Positions 24,600 through 33,708 of a DNA stretch of 35,363 bases are shown piece after piece. The DNA lies in the NCBI GenBank assembly GCA_021324165.1, contig JAJPJR010000021.1:1-35363 (forward strand). Direction: 5' to 3'. The stretch comes from Armatimonadota bacterium. GTDB taxonomy: Bacteria; Armatimonadota; Fimbriimonadia; Fimbriimonadales; ATM1. A model generated the notes under the pieces. That model ran no database searches and was not told the origin of the DNA. It saw only the letters and a program-made list of their open reading frames with translations. Numbering within the stretch: position 1 is the first letter of the stretch; each line of letters starts with the position of its first letter. A program made the translations under genes and the position numbers.

Positions 24600-26749
24600 T
24601 GCATACGCGGCTTGCCAAAAGCTTCGTTTTCGGCGCGGTCGCGCTCGCGATTTGGGCGGGCGGCCGCATCAGTTTCGATTTTGCGCCCGTCGCGCCGGGA
24701 GCGTGGGTTTATGAATCGTTTTGGCAAAGAATGCTCCCCGGTCCGGCCTATGCGCTCATCTGTGCGTGGATCGCCGCCGCCGCGCTCATCGCTCTTTTTC
24801 CCATTCGCGTTTCGATTCTTCCGGCTCCATCCATCGCCATTTGGCTGATTCTCTTTTGGTTTGCCGTTGCCGTTTCTGTGGCCGAAACTCCTTCGCTGCA
24901 CTTTTCGCTTATCGAACTTTCCAAATGGTCGGCCGCGATTTTGTGTTTTGGTGCGGTGGTTGCGGTGTGCGGCCGCGTTCAAGGGCCGAAAGAGCTTTTG
25001 TTCACGATCTTCATCGCGGTGGTAATCGTCGCGCTTGCAGGAATTTGGGAATACCTTGGCAATTCCGATGCCGATCCCAACTATCGCATCTTTTCGGGCT
25101 GGATGAACCCGAACGCTCTGGCTTCGATTCTTTCTTTGGGGCCGGCCGTCGGTCTTGCCCTTGCAGCATCGTCGTCTTCAAGGTTGCCCGTGCGTCTGCT
25201 TTTCGTGCTCGGAATCGGGTCGGTGTTTGCTGCGCTTTGGCTTACCGGTTCAAAGGGCGGCGTCGTCTGCTGCGTCTTTTCGCTTGTAATGATGTTGGCT
25301 GCGCTGGCCGTGCATTTGCGTTCCGGCGCAATGCAAGCGCTGCCGCGGCTTTTCACACTCGCGGTGTTTTCGCTGCTGTTTTGCGCGGCAATTCTGTTCG
25401 CCTGCAAGCCGAAAGATGCCAAGCAGCCCAGCCGCATCGTCGCGTTCCAATCCGAATCGGCGCAATCGTTCGCCTTTCGCAAACAACTTTGGCTCGATAC
25501 CGTTCAGATGATCGAAGCCCAGCCTTTAACGGGTCACGGAGCGGGCTCTTTTCCCGTCGCGTTTTCAAAGTTTTCGAAAACCGAAGGCTCTAAGCTCGCT
25601 CATCAAGGATATCTGCAGCTGGCGGCCGAATCCGGACTTCCCGCTCTGATTGCGTTTTTGGGTTTTGCCATCGCGTGGCTGACGCACACCCTGCGAAGGC
25701 ACGCAAGCGCGCACAATGCGGCCGCGATTCTTTCAGCGGGAACGATCGGCGCAGTGATCGGCGGCGCGCTGAATGCGATGTTCGAATCCACATTCAGTTA
25801 TCCCGGTTTTTGCATCGTTTGGTTTGCGCTGATGGCTGTCGGACTGACCCTTTCGCCCGACGGTGCGCGCAGCGACAAGCTTCCGCGTCGAGCCCGATTC
25901 GCCGCGCTTGTTCCGATTGCCGCCGTCAGTTTTGTTTATCCTCTGCTTGCGGCAATTTCGGAAGTCGAAATGTCCGAAGGCCTGCACGCGCTTTCGATTG
26001 GCGAACTGAATCGAGCAAAAACGCTGTTTCAATCAGCTGCCGGAGCAACTCCCGCACTCGCGGCACCCTATTCCAGGCAGGCCGAAATTGAACTTCTGAA
26101 TCACAACGCTGCCGGCGCAATCCAGTTGCAATCCCGCGCCGCCGAACTGATGCCAACCTCAGAAAACGAAATCAAACTTGCCGAACTGTACGAAGCTGCC
26201 GGCAGCCTTGGCGTTGCGCAAGAGCATTTCAATCAGGCGTGCGCTCTTTCGCCCTACAGCCCCCGGCCGCTGGCAAAACTCACCGCGTTTTTCATCCGAA
26301 ACAACATGGACGCCCTGGCCGAACCAACCGCGCGCAAACTGATCGCGATGGAAACAACACAGTTCTTTACTCTTAGGGCGCTCACCGATTTCGTGAACAC
26401 CGACACCGTGGAAGCAAGGCTCTATTTGGCGCAGCTCGCCAAAAAGAACAACGACCGCAACGGTCAAATCGAAATGCTTCGCGGGGCGTTCAAGATTCTT
26501 CGCGAATATGTGAACGTCACCTATCGCTACATGAAAACCATGCACGATCGCGCCGTGAATAACGCAGGCATCTCCGAACAGCAGTTTCAACAAACCCCGT
26601 TCGGGCCCCAATTTGAAAAAGCCAAACAGGTGCGCGAACAGTTTCAATCGGTCGGAAACCAACTCATCCAGGCGCTGAACGCTTCAGGAAACAGCCGCGA
26701 AGCCGCCGAAATCGCGGTGGAACTCAACCAAACTCTAAACGACAATTAG
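24599..26749 (+). CDS. O-antigen ligase/polymerase-like membrane protein with TPR tail
   Basis: 716 residues. About twelve hydrophobic segments fill residues 1-480, with the long periplasmic loop of the Wzy/WaaL family at about 285-350 (RKQLWLDTVQMIEAQPLTGHG, then LAHQGYLQLAAESG, where His and Gly-Tyr are typical). Residues ~480-716 are soluble and resemble tetratricopeptide repeats (GELNRAKTLFQSAAGATPA, AAGAIQLQSRAAELMP, LGVAQEHFNQACALSP). The family joins or polymerises lipid-linked glycans at the outer face of the inner membrane. ATG 24599 overlaps the glycosyltransferase stop (TGATG) with GGAGA upstream. The gene ends in a 4-bp overlap with the convergent PBP2 gene. Ligase versus polymerase cannot be decided from sequence. 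Confidence 0.88.
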   Translation: MHTRLAKSFVFGAVALAIWAGGRISFDFAPVAPGAWVYESFWQRMLPGPAYALICAWIAAAALIALFPIRVSILPAPSIAIWLILFWFAVAVSVAETPSLHFSLIELSKWSAAILCFGAVVAVCGRVQGPKELLFTIFIAVVIVALAGIWEYLGNSDADPNYRIFSGWMNPNALASILSLGPAVGLALAASSSSRLPVRLLFVLGIGSVFAALWLTGSKGGVVCCVFSLVMMLAALAVHLRSGAMQALPRLFTLAVFSLLFCAAILFACKPKDAKQPSRIVAFQSESAQSFAFRKQLWLDTVQMIEAQPLTGHGAGSFPVAFSKFSKTEGSKLAHQGYLQLAAESGLPALIAFLGFAIAWLTHTLRRHASAHNAAAILSAGTIGAVIGGALNAMFESTFSYPGFCIVWFALMAVGLTLSPDGARSDKLPRRARFAALVPIAAVSFVYPLLAAISEVEMSEGLHALSIGELNRAKTLFQSAAGATPALAAPYSRQAEIELLNHNAAGAIQLQSRAAELMPTSENEIKLAELYEAAGSLGVAQEHFNQACALSPYSPRPLAKLTAFFIRNNMDALAEPTARKLIAMETTQFFTLRALTDFVNTDTVEARLYLAQLAKKNNDRNGQIEMLRGAFKILREYVNVTYRYMKTMHDRAVNNAGISEQQFQQTPFGPQFEKAKQVREQFQSVGNQLIQALNASGNSREAAEIAVELNQTLNDN

Positions 26750-28506
26750 CCGGATTTCAGATACTCTTCCACCAGCTGCTTTGCAAGCGGAGCCGCTTCC
26801 CTGCCGCCGCGGCCTCCTGCTTCCACAACAATCGCAAACGCGATCTGCGGGTTGTCGGCAGGCGCAAAGCCGATAAACCAAGCGTGCGAGCGCTGTTTGG
26901 CATCCCAATCCGCGCTTCCGGTTTTGCCGGCGATTTTTATGCCGGGAATCTGCGCCAGATGTCCTGTTCCGTTGTCCACAACGCTCACCATCGCGTTATG
27001 AATTCTCCGCCACCATTCCGTGTCGAGATTCACCGACCGAGCGACTTCGGGCTCCACCAGCTGCGGCAGCGCGTCCGACGGCATGGAAGGGGTTCGCGAA
27101 AGCAGAATGTGGGGCTTGAACAGCGTGCCGTTGTTGGCAAGCAGGCAGGCATAAGCCGCCATCTGCACCGGGGTTACCGAAACCATCCCCTGACCCACGC
27201 TCAAGTTCATGTTGTCGCCTTGATACCAGTTCATCTTACGCTTTTTGATCAAACTGTCCCACGGAAGCGTGCCGGTTTGTTCTCCCAAAAGGTCAACACC
27301 TGTTTTTTCTCCGAAACCCAATTCCGATGCAACTTCCATAATCTGTTCACGCGAAAGTTTCAGAGCAAGGTTCGCAAAAAAGATGTTGCACGAATCGCGC
27401 AGAGCGTGTTCGTAATCCACGCGTCCATGGTTTCCCAAACACCGAAACACCGTGTTGCCGATTTTCATTCTGCCGTTGCAAACGAACGTTGTGGAAGGCG
27501 TAACGATGCCGTTGCGAATCGCCGCGATCAAAGTGACGATTTTGAACGTGGAGCCCGGCCCGAACGCCCCCGAAATCGCGCGGTTGAACATCGGCAGATT
27601 CGCATCGGCTGAAAGACCGCGAAAACTTTTCCCTCGATCGGGCCCGATCAGCGCGTTCGGATCGTATGTCGGCCCGCTCGCAAGGCACAAAACCTCCCCT
27701 GTGCTGGGCTTCATCGCCACAATCGCGCCTTTGTGACCCTTCAGCAGCTCGGTCGCTTTCTTCTGAAGACGCAGATCAATAGTCAAAACCAGCTTGTCGC
27801 CGGGCGATCCTTTCCACGGCGTGGGTGGTGCGATCCGACGGTTGCGGCTGTCTACCATCACCGTTTCTCCGCCGGGCGTGCCGATTAGAAACTCGTCGAA
27901 TTTGCGCTCGATGCCCGAATGTCCTGCAAACGACGGCAGTTTCAACTGCTTGGATTCATACCTTGCCAAATCTTCGGGTGTAACCGCGCCCACGTACCCG
28001 ATCACGTGCGTGCAGGCTTCCCCTGCCGGATACGTGCGCGCCGTAACCGTTCCCACCTCAACACCGGGCAGAAACTGCTTCCGCTCTTCAATGGCGAGCG
28101 CTTGCTGCACGGTGATTCCCACTTTTGCTACGAACGGCAGCTGCTTGCGGAAGCTGTTATCTTTGATCGCCTTTTTCAACGCCGCTGCATCATCGCCCAT
28201 CAGCGAAGCGAGCGTGTGAATCGCGTTCATATCGTTTGCGATCCCATCGGGTGTAACCATCACCGCCAAACGCGGCGTTACCGATGCCAAAGGCCGTCCG
28301 TTCCGATCTACGATCAACCCCCGAGGCGCAGGGATTTCTCGTCGGATTTCGTTGCGCATTTCCGCTCGCCGGCTCAGCTCATCTCCGCGGACGATCTGCA
28401 AAAACCACAAACGAAAAAGCAGCGCGGCCAAACCGATCGCCACCACGCTGGGAACGATGTTCGTGGGATCTATGGCGCTGTGTTGTCGGGGATCGCTCGT
28501 CGCCAT
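26746..28506 (-). CDS. mrdA: Penicillin-binding protein 2 (class B transpeptidase)
   Basis: 586 residues: membrane helix at about 16-38, pedestal domain opening with the conserved PAPRGLIVDRNGRPLA (59-74), transpeptidase domain with Ser319-x-x-Lys322 (GPGSTFKIV), Ser372-Cys-Asn374 (DSCNIFF) and Lys528-Thr-Gly (IAGKTGSADWD). It cross-links peptidoglycan, in the elongation (Rod) complex when accompanied by RodA. Domain order and length match PBP2 rather than FtsI, which usually has a shorter pedestal. The ATG lies three bases after the PBP1A stop, so the two synthases are co-expressed. RodA and MreBCD are not in the window. Confidence 0.92.
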   Translation of the reverse strand: MATSDPRQHSAIDPTNIVPSVVAIGLAALLFRLWFLQIVRGDELSRRAEMRNEIRREIPAPRGLIVDRNGRPLASVTPRLAVMVTPDGIANDMNAIHTLASLMGDDAAALKKAIKDNSFRKQLPFVAKVGITVQQALAIEERKQFLPGVEVGTVTARTYPAGEACTHVIGYVGAVTPEDLARYESKQLKLPSFAGHSGIERKFDEFLIGTPGGETVMVDSRNRRIAPPTPWKGSPGDKLVLTIDLRLQKKATELLKGHKGAIVAMKPSTGEVLCLASGPTYDPNALIGPDRGKSFRGLSADANLPMFNRAISGAFGPGSTFKIVTLIAAIRNGIVTPSTTFVCNGRMKIGNTVFRCLGNHGRVDYEHALRDSCNIFFANLALKLSREQIMEVASELGFGEKTGVDLLGEQTGTLPWDSLIKKRKMNWYQGDNMNLSVGQGMVSVTPVQMAAYACLLANNGTLFKPHILLSRTPSMPSDALPQLVEPEVARSVNLDTEWWRRIHNAMVSVVDNGTGHLAQIPGIKIAGKTGSADWDAKQRSHAWFIGFAPADNPQIAFAIVVEAGGRGGREAAPLAKQLVEEYLKSG

Positions 28507-28509
28507 AAT

Positions 28510-30831
28510 TCAGGTGCGGTGCTTCGTGCAGATCGAAGTCGGTTCTTTCCCTTTTGGAAACGTCGCAACCCGTTTCACAGGACAATAAGGCGAAGCCAGC
28601 ATCCCCGTCTCCACGCAGATCTCCACGGTTACGCTGGCCACCGGAGCGGTCTCCACGTGCGAGTTGGGAGGAGGCGTGCCGTTATCAGGGGGCGGCGCCT
28701 CGTCGGTTGGGGGGTTGTCGGGAACGTTCGTGTCGGGCGGCTGCTCGCCCGCGCCATGAAAACTGCACCGGCCAAGTTGGGCCGCTTCGTCTTTCGACAA
28801 GTACTCCATTTTTGTGTGCGGACATTTGCCGGGTATCGCCCTCTCGCCGCTGTCCTCGCAAATCAGCACCGCAACCTTGCCATCGTTCGATCCGCCCGCA
28901 AATGAACGGAACTTGCGGCCGTTGTCGGTCTCGCCGATCAACTTTTGAATCGGCTTCATCGCCGCGGAAAACATCCGAGCGCACACTTCACCGCCAAAGA
29001 CTCCGTCCATGCTCCCATAACGATAGGGCGGCGTTCGTTTCGGGTCATAAGTCGCGTTCGATACCCACGTAACGCAAACGAGTTCATCCGTATATCCACA
29101 AAACCACGCATCTTTAAAATCGTTCGTCGTGCCGGTTTTGCCGCGCGCATTCGCGATATCCGACGCGGCAGTTCCCGTGCCCCGCGTTACAACCGCGCGC
29201 AAAAACGAATCCATCGCTTCGGAAGTGCTTGCGCTCAGGATGTTCGTCGCCACCACCGGCGAATACTCGCGCACCACCGCGCCCTGGTTGTCAACAACCC
29301 GCTTGATTCCAAACGGCGTTGCCCTCGAGCCCTGATTTGCAAACACGCTATACGCTTCGGCCATTTCGATCGGCTTCACCGAACTCGAACCAAGCGCGAT
29401 CGGCAGCACCGGATACAGCTTGGATTTGAACCCAAACTGGTCGTTTGCAAACCGCACAACCGCCTGCGGCGTCACTTCGCTGCAAACCCACACCGCAGGA
29501 ACGTTGATCGAACGCGAAATCGCGGTCATCACGCTCACCGAGCCGCCGTGCCCGCCGCCTTTCGGCTTCCAAACCCGGCCCGTGCTTGGGTCTTTCCACA
29601 CAAACGGCTCGTTCGAAACGTAAGAATCCGGGCTGATCGTTCCCATCTCCAATGCGGCGCTGTAAACAAACGGCTTGAACGCCGAACCCGGCTGCCGCCT
29701 TCCTTGCGTAATCACGTTGTATTGCGAACGTTTGAAATCCAAGCCGCCCACCATAGCGATGATCCTTCCTTGCAGATCCATCACCATCAAAGCGCCCTCG
29801 GTAACTTTTCTTGAACGATATCTTTTGATCGTTTCACGCAGCGCCCTTTCTGCGGATGCCTGAGCATCCACTCGAAGCGTTGTGTAAATCTTGTAGCCGC
29901 CCCGCGCAAAATCCTCATCGGGAAACTCGCGCCGCATCTGCTCCAAAACGTACGTCACAAAATACGGCGCATAACGAAAGCCGCTGTTCTGCACTGGCTT
30001 CGGCCTCAGCTTGATCGGCTCTGCAACCGCCTGCCGAAACTGATCCTCGGTGATATATCCCTCTTCGCGCATGATCCTTAAAACGTCGTCGCGGTTCTCC
30101 TGCGCCGCCTTCGGATCAACGAACGGGTTCTCATCGTTCGGCCTGCGGGGACAGCGCGCCAAAAGCGCCGCTTCGGCGATCGTCAGCTTGTCCAAAGGCT
30201 TGCCGAAATACTCCTGAGCGGCTGCCTTGATCCCATATGCCCCCGCACCATAAAAAATCTGATTGAGATAGATCGTCAAAATCTGCTCTTTCGTATACTT
30301 GCGCTCGATCAGCACGGCAAGGCATGCATCTTCCAGCTTTCTGCGCCACGTCCTCTCGCCGCTGGTCAACAGCCGTTTTGCTACCTGCTGCGTGATCGTG
30401 CTCCCGCCCTGTTTTACGGAACCCGCGCGAAGGTTCGCCCACAGCGCCCGCAAAATCGCCCTTCCATCCACACCGCTGTGATTCATGAAACGCGTGTCTT
30501 CGGCGCAGATCGTGGCGTCTTTCACAACTTTCGGAATCTCGGGCCAGCTCACCGGCTCGCGGTGCTCGGTCGCCATCGTGTAAAGAACAACCGGCGGATC
30601 GTCCGCTGAAAGAATCTGCGTCGGCTCCTTGCGCAGCTCCGCAACCAGTTTCGGAAGCTCGGCGATGCGGCCCTCCAACCCGTTGGTGAACACCACCAAG
30701 AACACGCCGACCGCAATCGCAGCCGCCAAAAACAGGCTGAGGCCGCCGATGAGAATCCGCTTGGCCCATTTCCACCATCGGGGACTCGGTTTTCGGCCGT
30801 TGCGCACCGCTTTGCGTTTAGGAAGTCGCAT
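28510..30831 (-). CDS. Class A penicillin-binding protein (PBP1A-like) with doubled C-terminal Cys module
   Basis: 773 residues. TM helix at about 25-48; glycosyltransferase (GT51) domain at about 85-260 with catalytic Glu111 (AEDTRFMNHSGVD) and QGGSTITQQVAK; transpeptidase with Ser383-x-x-Lys386 (PGSAFKPF), Ser441-Ile-Asn (SRSINVPA) and Lys565-Thr-Gly. The C-terminus has two Cys modules separated by a Pro-rich linker (697-724): Cys658/670/689 ending in FH, and Cys739/750/768 ending in KH, both of the form C-x-[DE]-[ST]-G ... C-P ... C-x-[KH]. The enzyme polymerises and cross-links peptidoglycan outside the cytoplasmic membrane. It lies 28 bp after the methyltransferase and 3 bp before PBP2. 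Confidence 0.94.
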   Translation of the reverse strand: MRLPKRKAVRNGRKPSPRWWKWAKRILIGGLSLFLAAAIAVGVFLVVFTNGLEGRIAELPKLVAELRKEPTQILSADDPPVVLYTMATEHREPVSWPEIPKVVKDATICAEDTRFMNHSGVDGRAILRALWANLRAGSVKQGGSTITQQVAKRLLTSGERTWRRKLEDACLAVLIERKYTKEQILTIYLNQIFYGAGAYGIKAAAQEYFGKPLDKLTIAEAALLARCPRRPNDENPFVDPKAAQENRDDVLRIMREEGYITEDQFRQAVAEPIKLRPKPVQNSGFRYAPYFVTYVLEQMRREFPDEDFARGGYKIYTTLRVDAQASAERALRETIKRYRSRKVTEGALMVMDLQGRIIAMVGGLDFKRSQYNVITQGRRQPGSAFKPFVYSAALEMGTISPDSYVSNEPFVWKDPSTGRVWKPKGGGHGGSVSVMTAISRSINVPAVWVCSEVTPQAVVRFANDQFGFKSKLYPVLPIALGSSSVKPIEMAEAYSVFANQGSRATPFGIKRVVDNQGAVVREYSPVVATNILSASTSEAMDSFLRAVVTRGTGTAASDIANARGKTGTTNDFKDAWFCGYTDELVCVTWVSNATYDPKRTPPYRYGSMDGVFGGEVCARMFSAAMKPIQKLIGETDNGRKFRSFAGGSNDGKVAVLICEDSGERAIPGKCPHTKMEYLSKDEAAQLGRCSFHGAGEQPPDTNVPDNPPTDEAPPPDNGTPPPNSHVETAPVASVTVEICVETGMLASPYCPVKRVATFPKGKEPTSICTKHRT

Positions 30832-30859
30832 CCTGCTGAATTATGAAGCCAGTCAACGG

Positions 30860-31711
30860 TTAAAGACGTCCGATCGGCCGCTTCAGGACGGCTCCCCAAA
30901 CGAAAGCCGCTCCGCTGCGGTCAACCGCCGCCAGCCGCTTGCTCATTTCAACGCGAAATTCGGCACGCTCGGTTTCCGACAGCCTGCCGAAAACCGCGCT
31001 CACAGGACCTCCCAGCGCCAACACCGCATCCGCCGCCGCTTCAGCAGATATCTCCGCCAACAAACTGATTGCAACTTTATTGCAGCATATATCGCCGAAC
31101 CCGGCGCTCTTCAGCATCCCCCGCACTTCTTCCTCATCAGCCAGCCGAAAAACGCCGGGTGCCGCAGGCGGCGGCGCGGGAATCCCATACCGCGCCTTCA
31201 GCAGTTCAGCCGGCTCCGAAGCCCAGAGGTTCTTCCCCGCATCCCCCCACACGCTGAACACGAACTTTGTGCCGTGTTGCAACACTCTTGCAACTTCTTC
31301 GAAAGCCCGAAGCGGATCAGAGGCAAACATCAGCGACAGCCGGGAAGCAGCTGCCCCAAAACTCTGGTCCCGGAAAGGCAGCCGGGTCATCACTCCACGC
31401 ACGCAGCCCGTTCCGCCTCTCAGCATCTCTTGAGATAGATCAACCCCCACGCGTTTCCAACCTTCAGGAAAAGGCGTGGTCATCGCCCCGCAGCCCAGGT
31501 CGAGCAGCCTGCCCGTGCCCGGGCCCAGCATCTCGTTCGAAAGGGTGGTGATCGGTTCGAGCCAGCTCTCGATAAACTCAGCCCTGCGCCGCCACGATTC
31601 CGCCACCCCTGACCAGACCGCGTCCTGCTTCTGGTCCGCCGGATTCGGAAAGTCGTACAGATGCAGCCGCCTGCCGCCCTCAATTTCAACGTCCGTCCGG
31701 ATGAATCTCAC
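30860..31711 (-). CDS. Class I SAM-dependent methyltransferase
   Basis: 283 residues. Motif I is LLDLGCGAM at about 69-77, followed by a VGVDLSQEML strand (acidic residue that binds the ribose), GVMTRLPFRDQSFGAAAS (post-motif II/III) and an FEEVARVL helix, as in Methyltransf_11 proteins. The acceptor substrate is not evident. The ATG overlaps the ROK stop codon (ATGA), so the two are translation-coupled; upstream of PBP1A by 28 bp on the same strand. The N-terminal 60 residues (YDFPNPADQKQDAVW...ESWRRR) are outside the core fold and may cover the active site. Confidence 0.85.
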   Translation of the reverse strand: MRFIRTDVEIEGGRRLHLYDFPNPADQKQDAVWSGVAESWRRRAEFIESWLEPITTLSNEMLGPGTGRLLDLGCGAMTTPFPEGWKRVGVDLSQEMLRGGTGCVRGVMTRLPFRDQSFGAAASRLSLMFASDPLRAFEEVARVLQHGTKFVFSVWGDAGKNLWASEPAELLKARYGIPAPPPAAPGVFRLADEEEVRGMLKSAGFGDICCNKVAISLLAEISAEAAADAVLALGGPVSAVFGRLSETERAEFRVEMSKRLAAVDRSGAAFVWGAVLKRPIGRL

Positions 31712-32709
31712 GTCTGGGCCTCAAAAGCCAGCGCCGCGGCACCCAAAATCCCCGCATCGTCAATCTGCTCGGCAATCACGATTTTGGTGTCCGCAAACAA
31801 CGTGGGGATCGAATACCGCTCGGCCGATCTTCGCGCGGGCTCCAAAATCTGGCTGCCGGTCTTCGCGATCTGGCCCCCCAAAGCCACGATCTCGGGCGCA
31901 AAAATGTTGATGATGTTCGCAATCCCCACACCCAAATACTCGCCGGTTTCGGCAAGCGCCGCCGCTGCCGCTGGGTTCCCGGCATCGGCAAGTTGAGCCA
32001 AATGCCGTGGAGTGAGCTCAGCAGGCCGCCCTTCGGTGATTTCCGCAAGCGCTTCGGGGCAGTCGGCAGACAGCCGAGCCGCGCCCCTTCGAACTATTGC
32101 ATCTTTGTTGCAATAGGCTTCAAGCGTGCCTCCCACCGCTGAAGGATGCGGGTCGCCGTCTTTCACAATCACCATATGCCCAAGCTCGGCGCCTCCGCCG
32201 TTGCCACCGATCAGAACCGCCGCCCGCGCCAACCCTCCCGAAACGCATCGGGGAGCGAGCACCACCCCGCAGCCGATCCCAGTTCCCAGAGTGAGCAGCA
32301 CGAGGCCGTTCGCGGAGTTCTTGCCGACTCCGAACCGGTATTCGCCGAGCGCCGCAAGGTTCGCATCGTTCCCCATCACCACCCTGAGTCCGATTTCCGC
32401 CTGGACTCTCGAACCCAGCGGCACATCCTGCCAATGATGGAACCTCCCGCCGTCCCACCTCCCGAAGTTGGGCGCCCAACGGACGATCGGGTCTTGAATG
32501 TGGCCGGGAACGGCCAGTCCGACCGCTTCGGCGTCTATCCCCTCTCTCGCCTCGGCGATCGCGCGGCAGATCGCATCCACGCAAGCATCAACTCCCGCCT
32601 GCGCCATGGAATCCATCTCGAGGCGATTGCCCAACCGTTCGCCGCTGGGTCCGATCGCTTCGGCGCGAACGTTCGTTCCGCCCAGGTCTACGCCGATTAC
32701 CGTTCTCAC
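31708..32709 (-). CDS. ROK-family sugar kinase lacking the zinc-binding cysteines
   Basis: 333 residues. The phosphate-binding signature GVDLGGTNVRAE opens the protein; catalytic Asp115 lies in MGNDANLAALGEY, and LLTLGTGIGCGVV is the second phosphate loop. The family zinc site normally follows a GH motif with CxCGxxGC; here His178 is kept (AELGHMVI) but the cysteine motif is replaced by HPSAVGGT (188-195), ahead of a normal LEAY. Likely reaction: ATP-dependent phosphorylation of glucose or another hexose in the cytosol. Loss of zinc may alter specificity or stability. Start is GTG; no Shine-Dalgarno, but a TACAAT box eight bases upstream. First gene of a possible ROK-methyltransferase-PBP1A-PBP2 operon. 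Confidence 0.9.
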   Translation of the reverse strand: MRTVIGVDLGGTNVRAEAIGPSGERLGNRLEMDSMAQAGVDACVDAICRAIAEAREGIDAEAVGLAVPGHIQDPIVRWAPNFGRWDGGRFHHWQDVPLGSRVQAEIGLRVVMGNDANLAALGEYRFGVGKNSANGLVLLTLGTGIGCGVVLAPRCVSGGLARAAVLIGGNGGGAELGHMVIVKDGDPHPSAVGGTLEAYCNKDAIVRRGAARLSADCPEALAEITEGRPAELTPRHLAQLADAGNPAAAAALAETGEYLGVGIANIINIFAPEIVALGGQIAKTGSQILEPARRSAERYSIPTLFADTKIVIAEQIDDAGILGAAALAFEAQT

Positions 32710-32717
32710 GCATGGCG

Positions 32718-32745
32718 ATTGTATCGAATGCGCTAATAAAATGAA
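32718..32745. promoter_or_regulatory. Overlapping divergent promoters for the ROK gene and queG
   Basis: On the minus strand TTCATT (32745-32740) and TACAAT (32723-32718), 16 bp apart, form a promoter whose start falls next to the ROK GTG. On the plus strand TAAAAT (32737-32742) lies nine bases before the queG ATG. The plus -10 overlaps the minus -35, so the two could exclude each other. Confidence 0.45.
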
Positions 32746-32751
32746 CCAGCC

Positions 32752-33708
32752 ATGCTCGACTCCAGCGAACTAAAAGCCTTCGCTTTCGAACAACGGTTCG
32801 AACTCGCGGGAGTGTGCGATGCAGTGCCCCCACCCCACTTCTCGGCTTATGTGGAGTGGATTTCCAAAGGGCTGCACGCGGGAATGAGCTGGCTGCAAAC
32901 AAGCCAAACGCTCCGCTCCGATCCGAACTGTTTGCTGGAAGGTGTGCGCTCGATTTTGGCCGTCGGCCTGAACTACCGTCAGCCGTCAGCGGGCCGAGAG
33001 ACAACGGGCAGAGTGGCGATGTACGCTTGGGGCAGGGATTATCACAAGGTGATGAGAAAGAAACTTCGGCGCGTCGCCCGGTGGGCCGAGGACCGGCATC
33101 CCGGCCTGAAATCCCGCATCTGTGTTGATTCCGCGCCGATTCTCGACCGCGACTACGCTTTTTTGGCCGGGCTGGGATGGTTCGGCAAGAACACCTGTCT
33201 GATCAACACGAAAAGGGGGAGCCTGTTTTTCATCGGGCTGTTGCTGCTCAGTCAGCGGTTCGAGCCCGATCTGCCCGCGATCGGCGGATGCGGAAAATGC
33301 ACTCTGTGCATTGATGCCTGCCCCACGGGCGCTTTGGTGATCGAACCAGGCCTTTCCGTTGCGAGATTAAATTCCAGCCGATGCATCAGTTATCTCACGA
33401 TCGAACACCGCGGCGAGTTTTCCACCGAACAGGAGCAGATGCTCAACGGCTGGCTTTTTGGATGCGACATCTGTCAGGAAGTCTGTCCTTTCAACCAGCC
33501 GAGCAGAAACCAAACTCTGCGCTCGAGCGTTACGAGCGAGCCCGACTTCGATGACCGCAACGCGAAGATTGACCTGCAATGGCTCGCACGCGCAACCGAT
33601 GCGCAGATTCGGGAAAGGTTTGCGGGCACCGCGCTTTTGCGGGCCAAACCTGAAGGCTTGCGTAGAAACGCCCGCGCTTTACTAAAGCGCCGATCTCAGT
33701 ACTCCTGA
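32752..33708 (+). CDS. queG: Epoxyqueuosine reductase QueG
   Basis: 318 residues. B12- and Fe-S-dependent enzyme making the last step of queuosine in tRNA (epoxyqueuosine to queuosine) in the cytosol. Visible features: N-terminal GMSWL segment, VDSAPILDRDYAFLAGLGWFG containing the conserved acidic catalytic position, a first 4Fe-4S motif CGKCTLCIDACP (Cys180, 183, 186, 190), CISYLTIEHRG, and a second motif CDICQEVCPFN (Cys238, 241, 245). Slightly shorter than many homologues because there is no HEAT-like tail. No Shine-Dalgarno precedes the ATG. Ends in a 13-bp overlap with the convergent P-type ATPase gene. Confidence 0.94.
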   Translation: MLDSSELKAFAFEQRFELAGVCDAVPPPHFSAYVEWISKGLHAGMSWLQTSQTLRSDPNCLLEGVRSILAVGLNYRQPSAGRETTGRVAMYAWGRDYHKVMRKKLRRVARWAEDRHPGLKSRICVDSAPILDRDYAFLAGLGWFGKNTCLINTKRGSLFFIGLLLLSQRFEPDLPAIGGCGKCTLCIDACPTGALVIEPGLSVARLNSSRCISYLTIEHRGEFSTEQEQMLNGWLFGCDICQEVCPFNQPSRNQTLRSSVTSEPDFDDRNAKIDLQWLARATDAQIRERFAGTALLRAKPEGLRRNARALLKRRSQYS

